A stretch of DNA of 59,793 bases from Deltaproteobacteria bacterium RIFCSPLOWO2_12_FULL_60_19 (GCA_001798595.1 MGSS01000081.1:1-59793); one strand, 5' to 3'. Shown: positions 7,066 to 16,627, numbered from the stretch's first letter. Numbers and translations: made by a program. The notes: generated by a model not told the origin, from the letters alone.

Positions 7066-8523
7066 TCAATGCCCCTTCCCTTCCGCCGCCCGTATCATCC
7101 CGCTCCCGCGCATGAGCGAAGTGAACAACGCGACGAGGGTGATCGCGCTCGCCGCGATGTAACTCGCGTTCATCGACGAAACAAACGCCGGAGCGTTTTC
7201 CGCGCTCGGCGCCGCGCCCGGCGTGCCGGAATAATACCCAAAGGCCAGCGCCAGCAAAAGCCCGCCGAACGAAACCCCCAGCATATGCCCCAGCTCAAAG
7301 CCCGTGTGCACCATGCCGTTGGCCTGTCCGCGATGCTCCTTCGGCGCCGAGCCGATAATCGCCGCCTGGTTGGCGGAGTTGAAAAAGGCGGTGCCGATGC
7401 CGGTGAGCGCGAGCATCGCCGTCGGCCAGAGCCAATGAGAATCCACTCGCAACATCGCACCGATCAACACCGCGGCGAGAGAGGCCAGCACGCCGATCGT
7501 CGTCGGCGCGCGCGGCCCCACCTTGTCCGCCATGTGGCCGCCGACGGCCGACAGACTAACCGTAAAAATCGGCGGCGCTAAAAAGATCAGGCCCATAAAG
7601 GACGCCGAGAGGTGAAGCACGCCCTGGAGATAGAACGGCAGCAGAAAGCCGACCAGCCCACGGGTGATCGAAAGCGTAAGCAGGCTGATCACGCTGTACG
7701 CGAACATCTTTATTCTGAACAGCGGCAAATGGACCATCGGGCTCGGCGCTCTGCCTTCATGCGTGAAAAACGCCCACAGCGCCGCGCCGAACGCCAGGAG
7801 CAACACATCCTTTCTCGTGATACCGATCAACTCGGCGGCTTTGTGGTCCAGCAGCAACGTCAGCAACGACGTGAGCGTGATCAGCAGGCCCGCGCCCGCG
7901 TAATCGACTGAAGCCCCACCGGCGGAAGCCGGGGAGGTTGATCGACTTTTGAGTCTCACGGCGCTCAGCGCAAGGCCCGCCAAGCCGAAGCAAAAGGTCA
8001 GGAAGAAAATGGCGCGCCAGTGCAAGTAGTCGATAATCAGGCCGCCAAGCGGAGGGCCGATAAAAAAACCGGAGTGAAACGCCATCGTCATGATTCCCTG
8101 CGCCTTGCCGGCCCGTCCTTCCGGGACGGCATCCATCGCAAGGGCGCGGCCGGCCGACTGCGTCATGGCGGAGCCCACGCCCTCGACAAAGCGGAACAGG
8201 ATGAGCTGCAGAATCGTCTGCGAAAAGCCGCAGAGCAGCGAGGCGAGCGTAAGGGTCACGAAGCCGAGGCCGTAAATTTTTTGCCTGCCGTAGATGTCTC
8301 CCAGCCGGCCGAAGACAATCGAAAAGCTGATCGCCGCAAGCTGAAAAGAGATGAGCGCCCAGGCGATTCCTCGGATATCCGTGCCCAACCCGGCCGCCAT
8401 GGTCGGAAGAGAAATCATAAAGATCCTCGTCGACAACCCGGCGACAAAACTTCCGAGCATGGCGTTGATCAGGAGCAGCCAGTCCGTGTGGTCGCCCGTC
8501 GGGGTGTGTGTTGAAGATGCCAT
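7066..8523 (-). CDS. MFS drug-resistance transporter (DHA2/EmrB type)
   Basis: A 485-residue proton-driven exporter with about 14 predicted membrane helices, the DHA2 length and layout. The cytoplasmic motif GRLGDIYGRQK occurs after the second helix, and the helix-5 antiporter-like motif appears as GPPLGGLIIDY (about 156-166). It starts at ATG 8523 after a 13-residue tail. It is divergent from the glycan block that begins at 8718. Efflux of a lipophilic compound is the family-level prediction. Confidence 0.85.
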   Translation of the reverse strand: MASSTHTPTGDHTDWLLLINAMLGSFVAGLSTRIFMISLPTMAAGLGTDIRGIAWALISFQLAAISFSIVFGRLGDIYGRQKIYGLGFVTLTLASLLCGFSQTILQLILFRFVEGVGSAMTQSAGRALAMDAVPEGRAGKAQGIMTMAFHSGFFIGPPLGGLIIDYLHWRAIFFLTFCFGLAGLALSAVRLKSRSTSPASAGGASVDYAGAGLLITLTSLLTLLLDHKAAELIGITRKDVLLLAFGAALWAFFTHEGRAPSPMVHLPLFRIKMFAYSVISLLTLSITRGLVGFLLPFYLQGVLHLSASFMGLIFLAPPIFTVSLSAVGGHMADKVGPRAPTTIGVLASLAAVLIGAMLRVDSHWLWPTAMLALTGIGTAFFNSANQAAIIGSAPKEHRGQANGMVHTGFELGHMLGVSFGGLLLALAFGYYSGTPGAAPSAENAPAFVSSMNASYIAASAITLVALFTSLMRGSGMIRAAEGKGH

Positions 8524-8717
8524 CGTTTATCGCGTTGCGCTTAGCTCTTTGCTCTTTCTAGTGGCTTCGCCATCCGAGTGCAACCGCGCCGGCCGATCCG
8601 CGCCGCCAAGATTTGTGCTTTGATGAAAATTCAGGTAGTAGTTTTGCTGATGCCGTGAGCGAGATTCCGTCTCGTCTTAAGTCTTCAAAATCTTCCGGAG
8701 AACCGCCGTCGATTGCG

Positions 8718-9827
8718 ATGAAGATTCCGCTGCTCGATCTCACCCGAAAGTACCGCGCGATTGAAGGCGAGCTACGCCCCCGCTGGGACGAGGCGCTTGC
8801 CTCGATGAAGCTTTTGGGCGGGCCGAACCTCGCCGCCTTCGAGCGGGAATTCGCCGCCTACTGCGGCGTGAAGCGCGCCGTCGGCGTCGCCTCGGGAACC
8901 GACGCGATCCAGCTCTCGCTGCGCGCCCTCGGCATCGCGCCCGGCGACGAGGTGATTCTCGCCGCCCACGCGCCGGCGCCGGTGATCGAGCCGATCTTTT
9001 CCGTCCGCGCCGTTCCCGTCCTGGTGGACAAGGCGAAGGGCGACTACGGCCCCGACCTGGCAGGCCTCAAAGCCGCGATCACCTCCCGCACCCGCGCGAT
9101 CGTCGCGGTCCACATGCTGGGTCTGCCCTGCGACATGGAGCCGATCCAGAAGATCGCCGCGGAAAAAAATATTTTGGTGGTCGAAGACGCATCGCAGGCG
9201 CAGGGCGCGATTTACAAAGGCAAGCGGGCGGCGGGACTCGGCGCGATGACGCCGATGAGCCTGGGGCCGGTCAAGAACCTCGCCTGCTACGGCGACGGCG
9301 GCGTGGTGCTCACCAACGACGACGGCCTGGCGGACAAAGTGACGCTCTTGCGCGTTCACGGGCAGGCGGAGAAGTACGACCACCGGATCTACGGCTGGAA
9401 CAGTCGCCTCGATGAGCTGCAAGCGGCCGCGCTGTGCGTCAAACTCCCCACGCTCGACCGGGACAACGCGAGGAGGCGGGAGATCGCGGGACGCTACAGC
9501 GAGGCGTTTCGCCGGCTGCCGGTCAAGACCCCGCCGATGTTTTCCGACCGCGCGAGCGTCTATCATCAATACGCGCTGGAAACGTCGGAGCGCGACGGGT
9601 TGAGAAAATTTTTGGAAGCCAGGGGAATCGGGACCGGGATCTACTACCCGCTCTGCCTGCACCATCACCGGGCCTGGCGGTCGCATGCTCTGCCGTCGTA
9701 CTCCCTGCCCGAGGCGGAAAGATACGCGCGTGAGAACGTCGCGCTGCCCGTTTTCGCGGAGCTCGCGGACGAAGAAGTGGATTATATTATTACCGCGGTC
9801 AACGACTACTTTTCGACAAGGCCTTGA
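8718..9827 (+). CDS. DegT/DnrJ/EryC1/StrS-family sugar aminotransferase
   Basis: A 369-residue PLP enzyme of the family that transaminates keto-sugars linked to nucleotides. Visible landmarks are SGTDA (59-63, phosphate binding), VEDASQAQGA with D157 facing the PLP ring nitrogen, and lysine K186 in GPVKNLACYGDGG, which forms the Schiff base. The ATG at 8718 gives the usual start (MKIPLLDLTRKYRAIEGEL). The frame is open 105 bases further upstream, but that part has no family resemblance. Its stop overlaps the TTG start of the next gene. It is the first gene of the 8.7-15.5 kb surface-glycan operon; some dehydratase-like relatives lack the lysine, but this one keeps it. Confidence 0.9.
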   Translation: MKIPLLDLTRKYRAIEGELRPRWDEALASMKLLGGPNLAAFEREFAAYCGVKRAVGVASGTDAIQLSLRALGIAPGDEVILAAHAPAPVIEPIFSVRAVPVLVDKAKGDYGPDLAGLKAAITSRTRAIVAVHMLGLPCDMEPIQKIAAEKNILVVEDASQAQGAIYKGKRAAGLGAMTPMSLGPVKNLACYGDGGVVLTNDDGLADKVTLLRVHGQAEKYDHRIYGWNSRLDELQAAALCVKLPTLDRDNARRREIAGRYSEAFRRLPVKTPPMFSDRASVYHQYALETSERDGLRKFLEARGIGTGIYYPLCLHHHRAWRSHALPSYSLPEAERYARENVALPVFAELADEEVDYIITAVNDYFSTRP

Positions 9828-10726
9828 CCGCTCCCGTGCAGCCCATTCACCTCTCCGTGGTCGCGCCCATGCACAATGAGGAAGGCAACGCGCGCCCGCT
9901 CTATGAAGCCATTCGCGACAGCATGGACCGGCTCGGCCGGCCGTACGAGATTATTTTCGTCAACGACACGAGCAGCGACGGAACGCTCAACGTCATGAAG
10001 GAGATCGCCAACCGCGACGGCCGCTTTCACTACGTCGATCTCGAGTCGAACGTGGGCGAGAATTGGGCGCTGCTCGCCGGGGTCTCCAAAGCGTCGGGAG
10101 AGATCATCGTGACCGTCGACGGCGACTACCAGAACGACCCGGCCTACATTCCCGCACTGTTGGAGCGGCTGGCCGAGGGCTACCGCGTCGTTTCGGGCTG
10201 GCGGCGCAACCGCGTCGGAAGCTACTGGGATCGCCGGCTGCCCTCGCAGGTGGCGAACGCGCTGATCCGCCTCGTCAGCGGCGTCGCCGTCCACGACTGC
10301 GGCTGCGGGCTCAAGGCCTACCGGCGCGAAGTGCTGGAAGGGAAATATGTGCCGAAGGGATTCATGAACCGATTCTCTCCGGTCGTGTTCGGCGTCCGGG
10401 CGGCTGAATTTTCCGAGGTCGAGATCCTCGACCGGGAACGAAAATCGGGCAGCTCGCACTACGGTCTCGGGCGCGTGTTTGAAGTGATCCGCGATTTGTG
10501 GACGATTCCGTTCGCCGTGCGCGGCGTGGAAGATTGGCTCCCGAGATTTCGCCGCCTCCAGTGGCTGCTGTCGGCGGCGGGCGTCGCGTTGGCGATCCTG
10601 GGCCACGGCTGGTGGGCCATCGCAACTTTCATTCTCGCCCTGGCGTCGCGGTCCAACGCGCGGAACCTCGCGCGCTTCGTCGAGGCCCGGACCAATCCGC
10701 CCTTTCGCGTGAAGGAATTTCGTTAG
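9824..10726 (+). CDS. Family 2 glycosyltransferase (ArnC/DPM1-like)
   Basis: A 300-residue transferase with a GT-A domain that loads a sugar from a nucleotide onto a polyprenyl phosphate. LSVVAPMHNEEGN (10-22) binds nucleotide, VNDTSSDGT is the first acidic loop, and VDGDYQNDP (about 105-113) is the metal-binding DxD equivalent. About two hydrophobic stretches near 245-275 anchor it in the membrane. It starts with TTG overlapping the upstream TGA (TTGA, 9824-9827), so it is coupled to the aminotransferase. With the two ArnT-like proteins downstream it makes a coherent lipid-linked sugar pathway. Confidence 0.88.
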   Translation: MTAPVQPIHLSVVAPMHNEEGNARPLYEAIRDSMDRLGRPYEIIFVNDTSSDGTLNVMKEIANRDGRFHYVDLESNVGENWALLAGVSKASGEIIVTVDGDYQNDPAYIPALLERLAEGYRVVSGWRRNRVGSYWDRRLPSQVANALIRLVSGVAVHDCGCGLKAYRREVLEGKYVPKGFMNRFSPVVFGVRAAEFSEVEILDRERKSGSSHYGLGRVFEVIRDLWTIPFAVRGVEDWLPRFRRLQWLLSAAGVALAILGHGWWAIATFILALASRSNARNLARFVEARTNPPFRVKEFR

Positions 10727-10769
10727 AATTTTAGATTGCCGAAAAGCACGCCAAGTAGAAACAAAATTG

Positions 10770-10925
10770 CAAATTCGAAGCTCGAAATCCGAAATTCGAA
10801 ACAATTTCAAATGGTCAAACAATCAGAAAGTTCAAAACAAGCAGGTTTCGGATTTTGTAATTGGGATTTAAGTCTTTGGCTTTGTTTCGGATTTCGATAT
10901 TCGGATTTCGGATTTTGGTTCGCTG
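10770..10925. repeat. Word-type inverted repeat (TCGAAATCCGAAATTCG family)
   Basis: The 267-bp gap between the glycosyltransferase and the Gfo/Idh gene is AT-rich against a GC-rich background. The left half repeats words such as AATTCGAA, CTCGAAATCCGAAATTCG and CAAAAC. The right half carries their complements (GTTTCGGATTTTG, TTTCGGATTTCGATATTCGG, GGATTTCGGATTTTGG). The halves can pair into a long imperfect hairpin inside the operon. Confidence 0.6.
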
Positions 10926-10993
10926 GCGTCGTGGCGCGAGCATTTTTGTTGAAGTCGCACCGTTAAACGTTTACAAAGTAAATATCCAAAACT

Positions 10994-12022
10994 ATGAAGA
11001 TATCCGTTGCATTAGTGGGCGCCGGTTACTGGGGCCAGAAGCTGCTGCCTAAATTCAACGGCGCGCCCGACTGCTCGGTGAAGACGGTCTGCGACTTGAG
11101 CGCGGCGCTCCGCGCCGGCGCTAAACAAAAATTTCCGGCCGTCGCGACGACGAGCTCCTATGACACCGTCTTGAAAGACCCCACCATCGACGCGGTGCTT
11201 CTGGTCACCCCGCCCGCAAGCCATTTTCCACTCGCTCACAAGGCCCTGGAGGCCGGGAAACATGTTTGGATCGAAAAGCCGCTCGCGCTGCAAGTCGATG
11301 AAGGTCGCCGTCTGGTCGGGCTTGCGGAGGCGAAAAAATCCGTGCTCTTCGTCGACCATACCTTTCTCTACGACCCGGCGATCCGCATGGCGCGGGAGCT
11401 GATCCGAAAAGGCGAACTGGGCGAGATTTATCACCTTTTCTTGCAGCGGTTGAATCTCGGCCGCATCAAGCGCGACTCCAACGTCTGGTGGAACTCGGCG
11501 CCGCACGATGTCTCGATCCTGCTGCATCTGCTTCCCGGCCGGCCCATCGCCATCCGGCTGCAAGGCTACCGCTACCTGCAGCGCGAGGTCGAAGACCTGA
11601 ACATGGCGACGATCGACATGTCGGACGGAAGTTCGGCGTTCATTCATCACAATTGGCTCTATCCGGAGAACACCGCGAAGCTCACCGTGATCGGCAGCAA
11701 AAAACTCCTGACCTACGAGGGGCGCTTCGACAAGCGCGCGTTGACGCTCTACGACTACGCGACGGACCGGCAAGCGACCGCCGACCCGACGGGCAATGAT
11801 TTAGCCAACACCATCCCGTCGAAGATCACAGCCGAGCGCAAGCTCGAAGGGATCGATCGGGAAGAGCCGCTGGCGGTAGCCGTAAGCGACTTTCTCGACA
11901 GCATCCGCCGGGGCCGCGCGCCGATCTCAGACGGCGGCTTTTCGCTCCGGGTTCTTGCCCTGCTCGAAGCCGGGGAAAAATCCCTGCGGGCCGGCGGAGA
12001 AAAAGTCGCCGTCGAACTCTGA
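10994..12022 (+). CDS. Gfo/Idh/MocA-family oxidoreductase
   Basis: A 342-residue NAD(P)-dependent sugar dehydrogenase. The N-terminal Rossmann fold starts with VALVGAGYWGQK (glycine motif 9-14) and carries the family EKPLAL motif (94-99), where K95 is the conserved active-site lysine. The C-terminal half is the alpha/beta substrate domain, with a histidine in the expected HDVS segment. In surface-glycan loci such enzymes oxidise the C3 hydroxyl of a nucleotide sugar before a DegT enzyme aminates it, which fits the upstream gene at 8718. That joint role is inference. Confidence 0.88.
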   Translation: MKISVALVGAGYWGQKLLPKFNGAPDCSVKTVCDLSAALRAGAKQKFPAVATTSSYDTVLKDPTIDAVLLVTPPASHFPLAHKALEAGKHVWIEKPLALQVDEGRRLVGLAEAKKSVLFVDHTFLYDPAIRMARELIRKGELGEIYHLFLQRLNLGRIKRDSNVWWNSAPHDVSILLHLLPGRPIAIRLQGYRYLQREVEDLNMATIDMSDGSSAFIHHNWLYPENTAKLTVIGSKKLLTYEGRFDKRALTLYDYATDRQATADPTGNDLANTIPSKITAERKLEGIDREEPLAVAVSDFLDSIRRGRAPISDGGFSLRVLALLEAGEKSLRAGGEKVAVEL

Positions 12023-12051
12023 CCGCCGCCCGCCCGGCCGAAGTGAGATCC

Positions 12052-13812
12052 ATGCCTGAAGCCGCATCTCCCTCCATCAACGCCGCCGCCGCGCCGAATA
12101 GTCCTGGCTGTCACGCCGCGGACATCGCGCTGCTCCTGGGCCTCTGCTTCGCGCTCTTTTTCTGGGGTCTTGGCAGCGTCCCTCTCTACAACAAAGGCGA
12201 GCCTCGCGAAGGGCTTGTGGTGTGGGACATCTGGAGCACCGGCAACTGGATCCTCCCGCTGCGCGGCGGTGTGGATATTCCCTCCAAGCCGCCGATGTTT
12301 CACTGGCTCGCGGCGCTCGCGGCGGTAGCGAGCGGGTTGTTGAATGAATTTACGCTGCGATTCCCGTCGGCCCTGCTCGGCACCGCCGGCGTTCTGCTGA
12401 TCTATCTCACCGGCGCCGTCCTTTGGGGACGCGTCGCGGGGCTGGTGTCGGCAATCGTCCTCGCCACCAGCTTCGAATGGTGGCGCGCAGCCACCACGGC
12501 GCGCGTCGACATGACGCTAACGTTTTTTATGCTCGCGTCGTTTCTCTGTTTTTACTATCTCTATCAATCCCGCCGGGGGCTGCTCAAATCCCTGCTGATG
12601 GCGACGCTGCTCGGCCTTGCCACGCTCGCCAAGGGACCGGTGGGCGCGATTCTACCGTGCATGGCGGGGTTGGCGTTCCTGGCCTGCAAGCGGGACTTTG
12701 CCTTTCTCAAAAAGATCCACTTGCCTATCGCCGTGCCGGTGGGCATCGCCGTGGCTGCGACCTGGTATGTTCTCGCCCTGTGGCAAGGGGGAGAAAAATT
12801 TTTCTCGCGGCAGATCGTGCATGAAATACTCATGACGCCGCTCGGCGGCGCCGGCCACAATCAGCCTTTTTATTATTATGTTCCCAAGCTCTTGGCCGGA
12901 CTGGCGCCGTGGAGCCTGTTTCTGCCGTCGCTCGCGATTTTCCTCTATCAACAGCGGCGGCGCCTCGACGAAGAGAAGCTGCTCTACCCGCTGATCTGGT
13001 TTGCGGCCGTCTTCGTTGCCGCTTCCCTCTCGATCGGCAAGCGGCCGGTTTACATTCTCCCCCTCTATCCCGCTGTGGCGCTGCTGCTCGGCGCTTGGTG
13101 GCAGAAGTTGAGCCAGGGAAGCGCTTCGCGGCCCGGCGTAGCGCAGGCGGCCGCCGGTTTGGCGGCCGTCGCTTTCCTGCTGCTCGCCGCGGCGCTTGCC
13201 GCGCAGCTTGCCGGCTGGAATTCGCTCGATTCGATCGGCGGCCGACTCGACCGCCGCAGCCGCGATCTGCTGCCGCTGTTCTCGCAAGTCCTCGATGTGA
13301 ACCGGCCTGCCGTCACTGCTCTGGCGACGCTCTCCGCCCTCCCGGCGCTCTTTACCCTGGTCGCGTTCCGTAGGGCCGCGTGGCGCGGCTGCTTTGTCGC
13401 GCTCGCGACGGTGATGGTAGGGTTTTACTTTCTGCTCCAGACGACGGTGCACCCCGCGCTCGCCGACAAGCTGGCGCCTAAATCCTATATGCTCCGCGCC
13501 AAAGAGAGAATCGGCGAACAGGCGCCGCTCGTGATTTACCGAGCGGGCGGATTTTCCAGCGGTCTTTACCGGCGGCTGCTCTTCAACGCGCCCGAAGTCG
13601 ACGCGGCCGCGGCGAAGCCTCCTTTCTTCCTGTTAACCCGGGAAGCGGAATGGCAACGGCTGCGTGAAATCGCCGGCGTGACCCTGGTTGAGCCGGGCGA
13701 TCCTATCGTTCCCGCAAAGCTACGCCTGGTGCTGATCGCCGTCGGCGAAGGCGCCCGGGTTGAGCTGAAAGATTCGAAGGACGAGGATTCTTCATCGGAT
13801 AGCGACGAGTGA
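12052..13812 (+). CDS. ArnT-like family 39 membrane glycosyltransferase, first copy
   Basis: About 586 residues and 11-13 predicted membrane helices; a polyprenyl-phosphate-sugar:acceptor transferase acting on the periplasmic face. The first periplasmic loop has the GT39/ArnT pattern: LYNKGEPREG, TGNWILPL and KPPMFHWL (roughly residues 45-90). The acidic residue in GEPRE corresponds to the catalytic acid of ArnT. The C-terminal soluble domain ends in an acidic serine-rich tail. An in-frame GTG nine bases upstream is an alternative start. The next gene, 3 bp after its stop, is a paralogue. The acceptor (lipid A, other glycan or protein) is unknown. Confidence 0.85.
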   Translation: MPEAASPSINAAAAPNSPGCHAADIALLLGLCFALFFWGLGSVPLYNKGEPREGLVVWDIWSTGNWILPLRGGVDIPSKPPMFHWLAALAAVASGLLNEFTLRFPSALLGTAGVLLIYLTGAVLWGRVAGLVSAIVLATSFEWWRAATTARVDMTLTFFMLASFLCFYYLYQSRRGLLKSLLMATLLGLATLAKGPVGAILPCMAGLAFLACKRDFAFLKKIHLPIAVPVGIAVAATWYVLALWQGGEKFFSRQIVHEILMTPLGGAGHNQPFYYYVPKLLAGLAPWSLFLPSLAIFLYQQRRRLDEEKLLYPLIWFAAVFVAASLSIGKRPVYILPLYPAVALLLGAWWQKLSQGSASRPGVAQAAAGLAAVAFLLLAAALAAQLAGWNSLDSIGGRLDRRSRDLLPLFSQVLDVNRPAVTALATLSALPALFTLVAFRRAAWRGCFVALATVMVGFYFLLQTTVHPALADKLAPKSYMLRAKERIGEQAPLVIYRAGGFSSGLYRRLLFNAPEVDAAAAKPPFFLLTREAEWQRLREIAGVTLVEPGDPIVPAKLRLVLIAVGEGARVELKDSKDEDSSSDSDE

Positions 13813-13815
13813 CCC

Positions 13816-15540
13816 ATGGAGAGAGCGGAAGTCGCCCAACCCGTCCCTCCCGCGCACGGCGCGAGCCGATCCTGCTGGATTGCGCCCCTGTTCTTTTTGT
13901 TCGCGCTCTTGCTGCTGCTCTACAACCTCGGCGGTCCGGCGCTGTTCGAGCCCGACGAGGGCCGGAACGCCGAAATCGCCCGCGAGATCCTGCTGCTGGG
14001 CGACTGGACGACGACGCATTACAACTTCACCCCTCGGCTGGAAAAACCGATGTTTTTCTACGCCGTGACGGCGTTGAGCTACCAACTTTTCGGCGTCTCG
14101 GAGTGGACGGCCCGCCTGCCTTCGGCGCTCTCGGGCTTCGCCGTGGTTGTCGCAATCTTCTTTTTTGTTCGCTCTGCGCTGGGGTTCTGGCCGGCTTTGT
14201 GGAGCGGTTTTGTCCTGGCGACTTGCATCGCGCACTATGCCTTCTCCCGCATCGTCAAACTTGACATGACTCTGAGCCTGTTCATCGTCCTCGCGCTCTG
14301 CGCGTTTTACCGTGCGAGCGTAGAGGAGAACAGGCGACGGAAACGGACAGCCTACTTGCTGATGTACGCCGCCGCGGGCGTGGGGACACTGGTCAAAGGG
14401 CCGATCGGCTTTGTGCTGCCGGGGATGATCGTCTTCTTGTATATAGTGCTGAGAAATCGCTGGTCGCTGCTGAAGGAGATGGAGCTGCCGTGGGGCATCC
14501 CGTTGTTCGTCGCGATCGTGGCGCCGTGGTATGCGTGGGCCGAGATGCGCAATCCCGGCTACCTGAGTTACTTTCTAGGGCAGGAGAATTTCACGCGCTT
14601 TCTCACGCCTCACTTTCGGCGCGATAAAGGGTGGTACTTCTTTTCGGCGGTGGCGCTGGTCGGCTTTCTTCCCTGGAGCTTTCTCCTTCCCGCGATGGTC
14701 AAAGGGATCAGACGGTATCGGCTTGACGACCTCTCGCTCTATCTGATCCTGTGGGCCGTCGTGCCGGTGATCTTTTACAGTTTTTCAAGCTCGAAGCTCG
14801 CCGAATACATCCTCCCCGTCTTTCCGGCGCTGGCGATCCTTGCAGGGAAAACCATCGCGGAGCTGCTCGAAGACTCATCCAAACGCGGTCTCTGGCACTT
14901 GTCGCTCCCGTGGACGGCGCAAAACCTGCTGGTCGTCTATTTCGCCGTCGGAGCGATCCGGCCCGGTATCTTGCCGCGCCCCATGCGCGAGGCGGTCTTG
15001 CAGTCACCGGGAACGGTTTCGGCGCTTATCGGCGTCGTTCTTGTGTTGTTGCTTGTTTCGGCGTTTGCCGTCCGGTTCGTACGCGCGCGACAACCGGGAA
15101 AATTTCTCGCAGTTACGGCGTTGTTGTTTTTTTTCTCTTTCGCGTTTATCAACCGCTTCATCGAGCCGCTCTCCGAAACCCGTTCTTACAGAGAGCTGGC
15201 CGAAAAGGCGGCGCCGCTGATCCAGGCCGGAGACCAGCTTGTCGTCTACGACACTTTTCTGGCCAGTCTTCCGTTCTATCTCCGCGCGCGCGCGCCGATC
15301 TGGTATGTATGGTCGGGTGACAAGAGCAACGTGATGGGCAGCGTCTACGTCGCTGAAGAGCAGCCGCCGCCGGCGGCCGGCTATGGAAAAGTGCTTTTCA
15401 CCTTCGACGAGTTTTTTAAAGAATGGAAGGGATCGGACCGCCGGCTCCTCGTCTTCATCAAACAAAAAAACTTAAAACAGCTCGGGCCTGTCACGGTACT
15501 GGAACAGGTCGACGAGATCGCCGTCGCGGTCAACAAGTAA
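13816..15540 (+). CDS. ArnT-like family 39 membrane glycosyltransferase, second copy
   Basis: 574 residues with about 12 membrane helices. The catalytic loop is clearer than in the first copy: LFEPDEGRNAEIAREIL (40-56), GDWTTTHYN, then RLEKPMFFYAVTAL. The acid in PDEGR matches the conserved ArnT/PMT aspartate/glutamate. It begins 3 bp after the preceding stop, so the pair is almost certainly co-transcribed. Two diverged tandem copies suggest two sugars, two acceptors or sequential addition (inference). Confidence 0.86.
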   Translation: MERAEVAQPVPPAHGASRSCWIAPLFFLFALLLLLYNLGGPALFEPDEGRNAEIAREILLLGDWTTTHYNFTPRLEKPMFFYAVTALSYQLFGVSEWTARLPSALSGFAVVVAIFFFVRSALGFWPALWSGFVLATCIAHYAFSRIVKLDMTLSLFIVLALCAFYRASVEENRRRKRTAYLLMYAAAGVGTLVKGPIGFVLPGMIVFLYIVLRNRWSLLKEMELPWGIPLFVAIVAPWYAWAEMRNPGYLSYFLGQENFTRFLTPHFRRDKGWYFFSAVALVGFLPWSFLLPAMVKGIRRYRLDDLSLYLILWAVVPVIFYSFSSSKLAEYILPVFPALAILAGKTIAELLEDSSKRGLWHLSLPWTAQNLLVVYFAVGAIRPGILPRPMREAVLQSPGTVSALIGVVLVLLLVSAFAVRFVRARQPGKFLAVTALLFFFSFAFINRFIEPLSETRSYRELAEKAAPLIQAGDQLVVYDTFLASLPFYLRARAPIWYVWSGDKSNVMGSVYVAEEQPPPAAGYGKVLFTFDEFFKEWKGSDRRLLVFIKQKNLKQLGPVTVLEQVDEIAVAVNK

Positions 15541-15564
15541 CGGGGTTCGTATTTCGGTCAAGCA

Positions 15565-15646
15565 GGGGGACAGGCTCCGCCACAAAGCTTTGGTGGATCA
15601 GCCTCAGGTTGAAGCTTTTTATAATACCAAAAAGCAGCCAGTCCCC
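15565..15646. repeat. REP-like palindromic element between convergent genes
   Basis: The ends GGGGGACAGGCT (15565-15576) and AGCCAGTCCCC (15636-15646) are complementary in reverse. Inside, CCACAAAGCTTTGGTGG is nearly self-complementary. The internal 23-mer 15592-15614 matches the reverse complement of 43821-43843 at 20 of 23 positions, and 16784-16806 more weakly. This is the look of a small dispersed repeat of the REP/MITE kind. It separates the second ArnT-like gene from the facing UPF0104 gene. Confidence 0.55.
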
Positions 15647-15661
15647 TTCGCGCATCGCGTA

Positions 15662-16627
15662 TCACGCCGGGCGCTGCGTTGAGCCTCTGCACAAAATAAA
15701 AACCACTCCGCCGATAAGGCCGCTGACGATCAACATCGCCAGCCACAGCGTGCCGCAGGCCACTGCTTGCTCCGCGCCGACGCCGAGCCTGCCGAGAAAA
15801 AACAGGTAGGCCCCCTCGCGCAGGCCGATCCCGCTGAAGCTCACCGGCAGCATGCTGAGAATATCCACCATGGGGAAGAAGACCAGCGCGTAGGCCCACG
15901 GGATATCGAAGCCGAGGGCGCGGCCGGCGAGGAGCTGGATCCAGAGCTGGATCAAATGAAAGACCAACGACAGCCCGATGCTCTGCAACAGGACTCCCTG
16001 GCGGCTCCGGTAGGTTTGAGCCACACCGCGCAGCTTTTGCACCAAAGGCAGGTCTATTTTCGCGGCGACGCGGTCGCCGAGCGGAAACAACGCCCATCCC
16101 AGGATTGCAGCGGCCGCGAGGGCGAAGGTCGCAAAGCGCAGCGATTGGGGAATGAGCGAGGCATACTGCGGGAACAGCAGCAGTCCGGCGGCGCCGGCCC
16201 AGACGAGAACGATCAAGCCTATGGCGCGATCGGCGAGAATCGAAATCAGGGCCAATCCGGCGCTTTCCGCGCGGCTGCGGGGCGACTCTTCCGTCCTGTT
16301 GCGCGACAGATAAAAAACCCGGCCTGCGTCACCGCCGAGGGTGCTCGGCGCGAATAGATTGAAGAACATGCCGATGTAGTAAAACAGCACGAAGTCTTTG
16401 AGCGGGTTGGCGAAGCCAAGCGGCCGGGCCAGCAGCGCCCAGCGCGCCGCGGTGATGAGCTTGCCTGCGAGATAGGCGGCCAGCGCGAGGAGGAAATAGT
16501 CCAGCCGTGCCGAACGGAGCGTGACGAGAAACCGGCTCAGGTCAAGGTCGGAAAGAAAATAGGCCATCAGGCCCAGGCCCACCAGCGCCTTGATGAGCAG
16601 GCCGGCGACGACGGTCGATTTTTTCAT
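15662..16627 (-). CDS. UPF0104 / LPG-synthase-TM family membrane protein (AglD/YbhN-like)
   Basis: 321 residues, about eight membrane helices. It has the family signatures APSTLGGDAGRVFYL (around 93-107) and LPVSFSGIGLREGAY (around 258-272). It lacks the soluble C-terminal synthetase domain of MprF, so it is not a complete lysyl-phosphatidylglycerol synthase. Relatives sit beside glycosyltransferases and are thought to move or modify polyprenyl-linked sugars. Here it faces the glycan operon tail to tail, supporting a role in the same surface pathway (inference). Confidence 0.82.
   Translation of the reverse strand: MKKSTVVAGLLIKALVGLGLMAYFLSDLDLSRFLVTLRSARLDYFLLALAAYLAGKLITAARWALLARPLGFANPLKDFVLFYYIGMFFNLFAPSTLGGDAGRVFYLSRNRTEESPRSRAESAGLALISILADRAIGLIVLVWAGAAGLLLFPQYASLIPQSLRFATFALAAAAILGWALFPLGDRVAAKIDLPLVQKLRGVAQTYRSRQGVLLQSIGLSLVFHLIQLWIQLLAGRALGFDIPWAYALVFFPMVDILSMLPVSFSGIGLREGAYLFFLGRLGVGAEQAVACGTLWLAMLIVSGLIGGVVFILCRGSTQRPA

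Noticed and set aside
8772-9686. A 304-residue open frame antisense to the aminotransferase
   Set aside because: High GC content leaves long antisense frames open; it has no family signature, and the sense frame has a complete PLP enzyme.
12652-13452. A long antisense frame in the first ArnT-like gene (and similar ones in manC, uvrB and ubiD)
   Set aside because: These have arginine/histidine-rich, low-signal compositions typical of antisense frames, with intact sense proteins.
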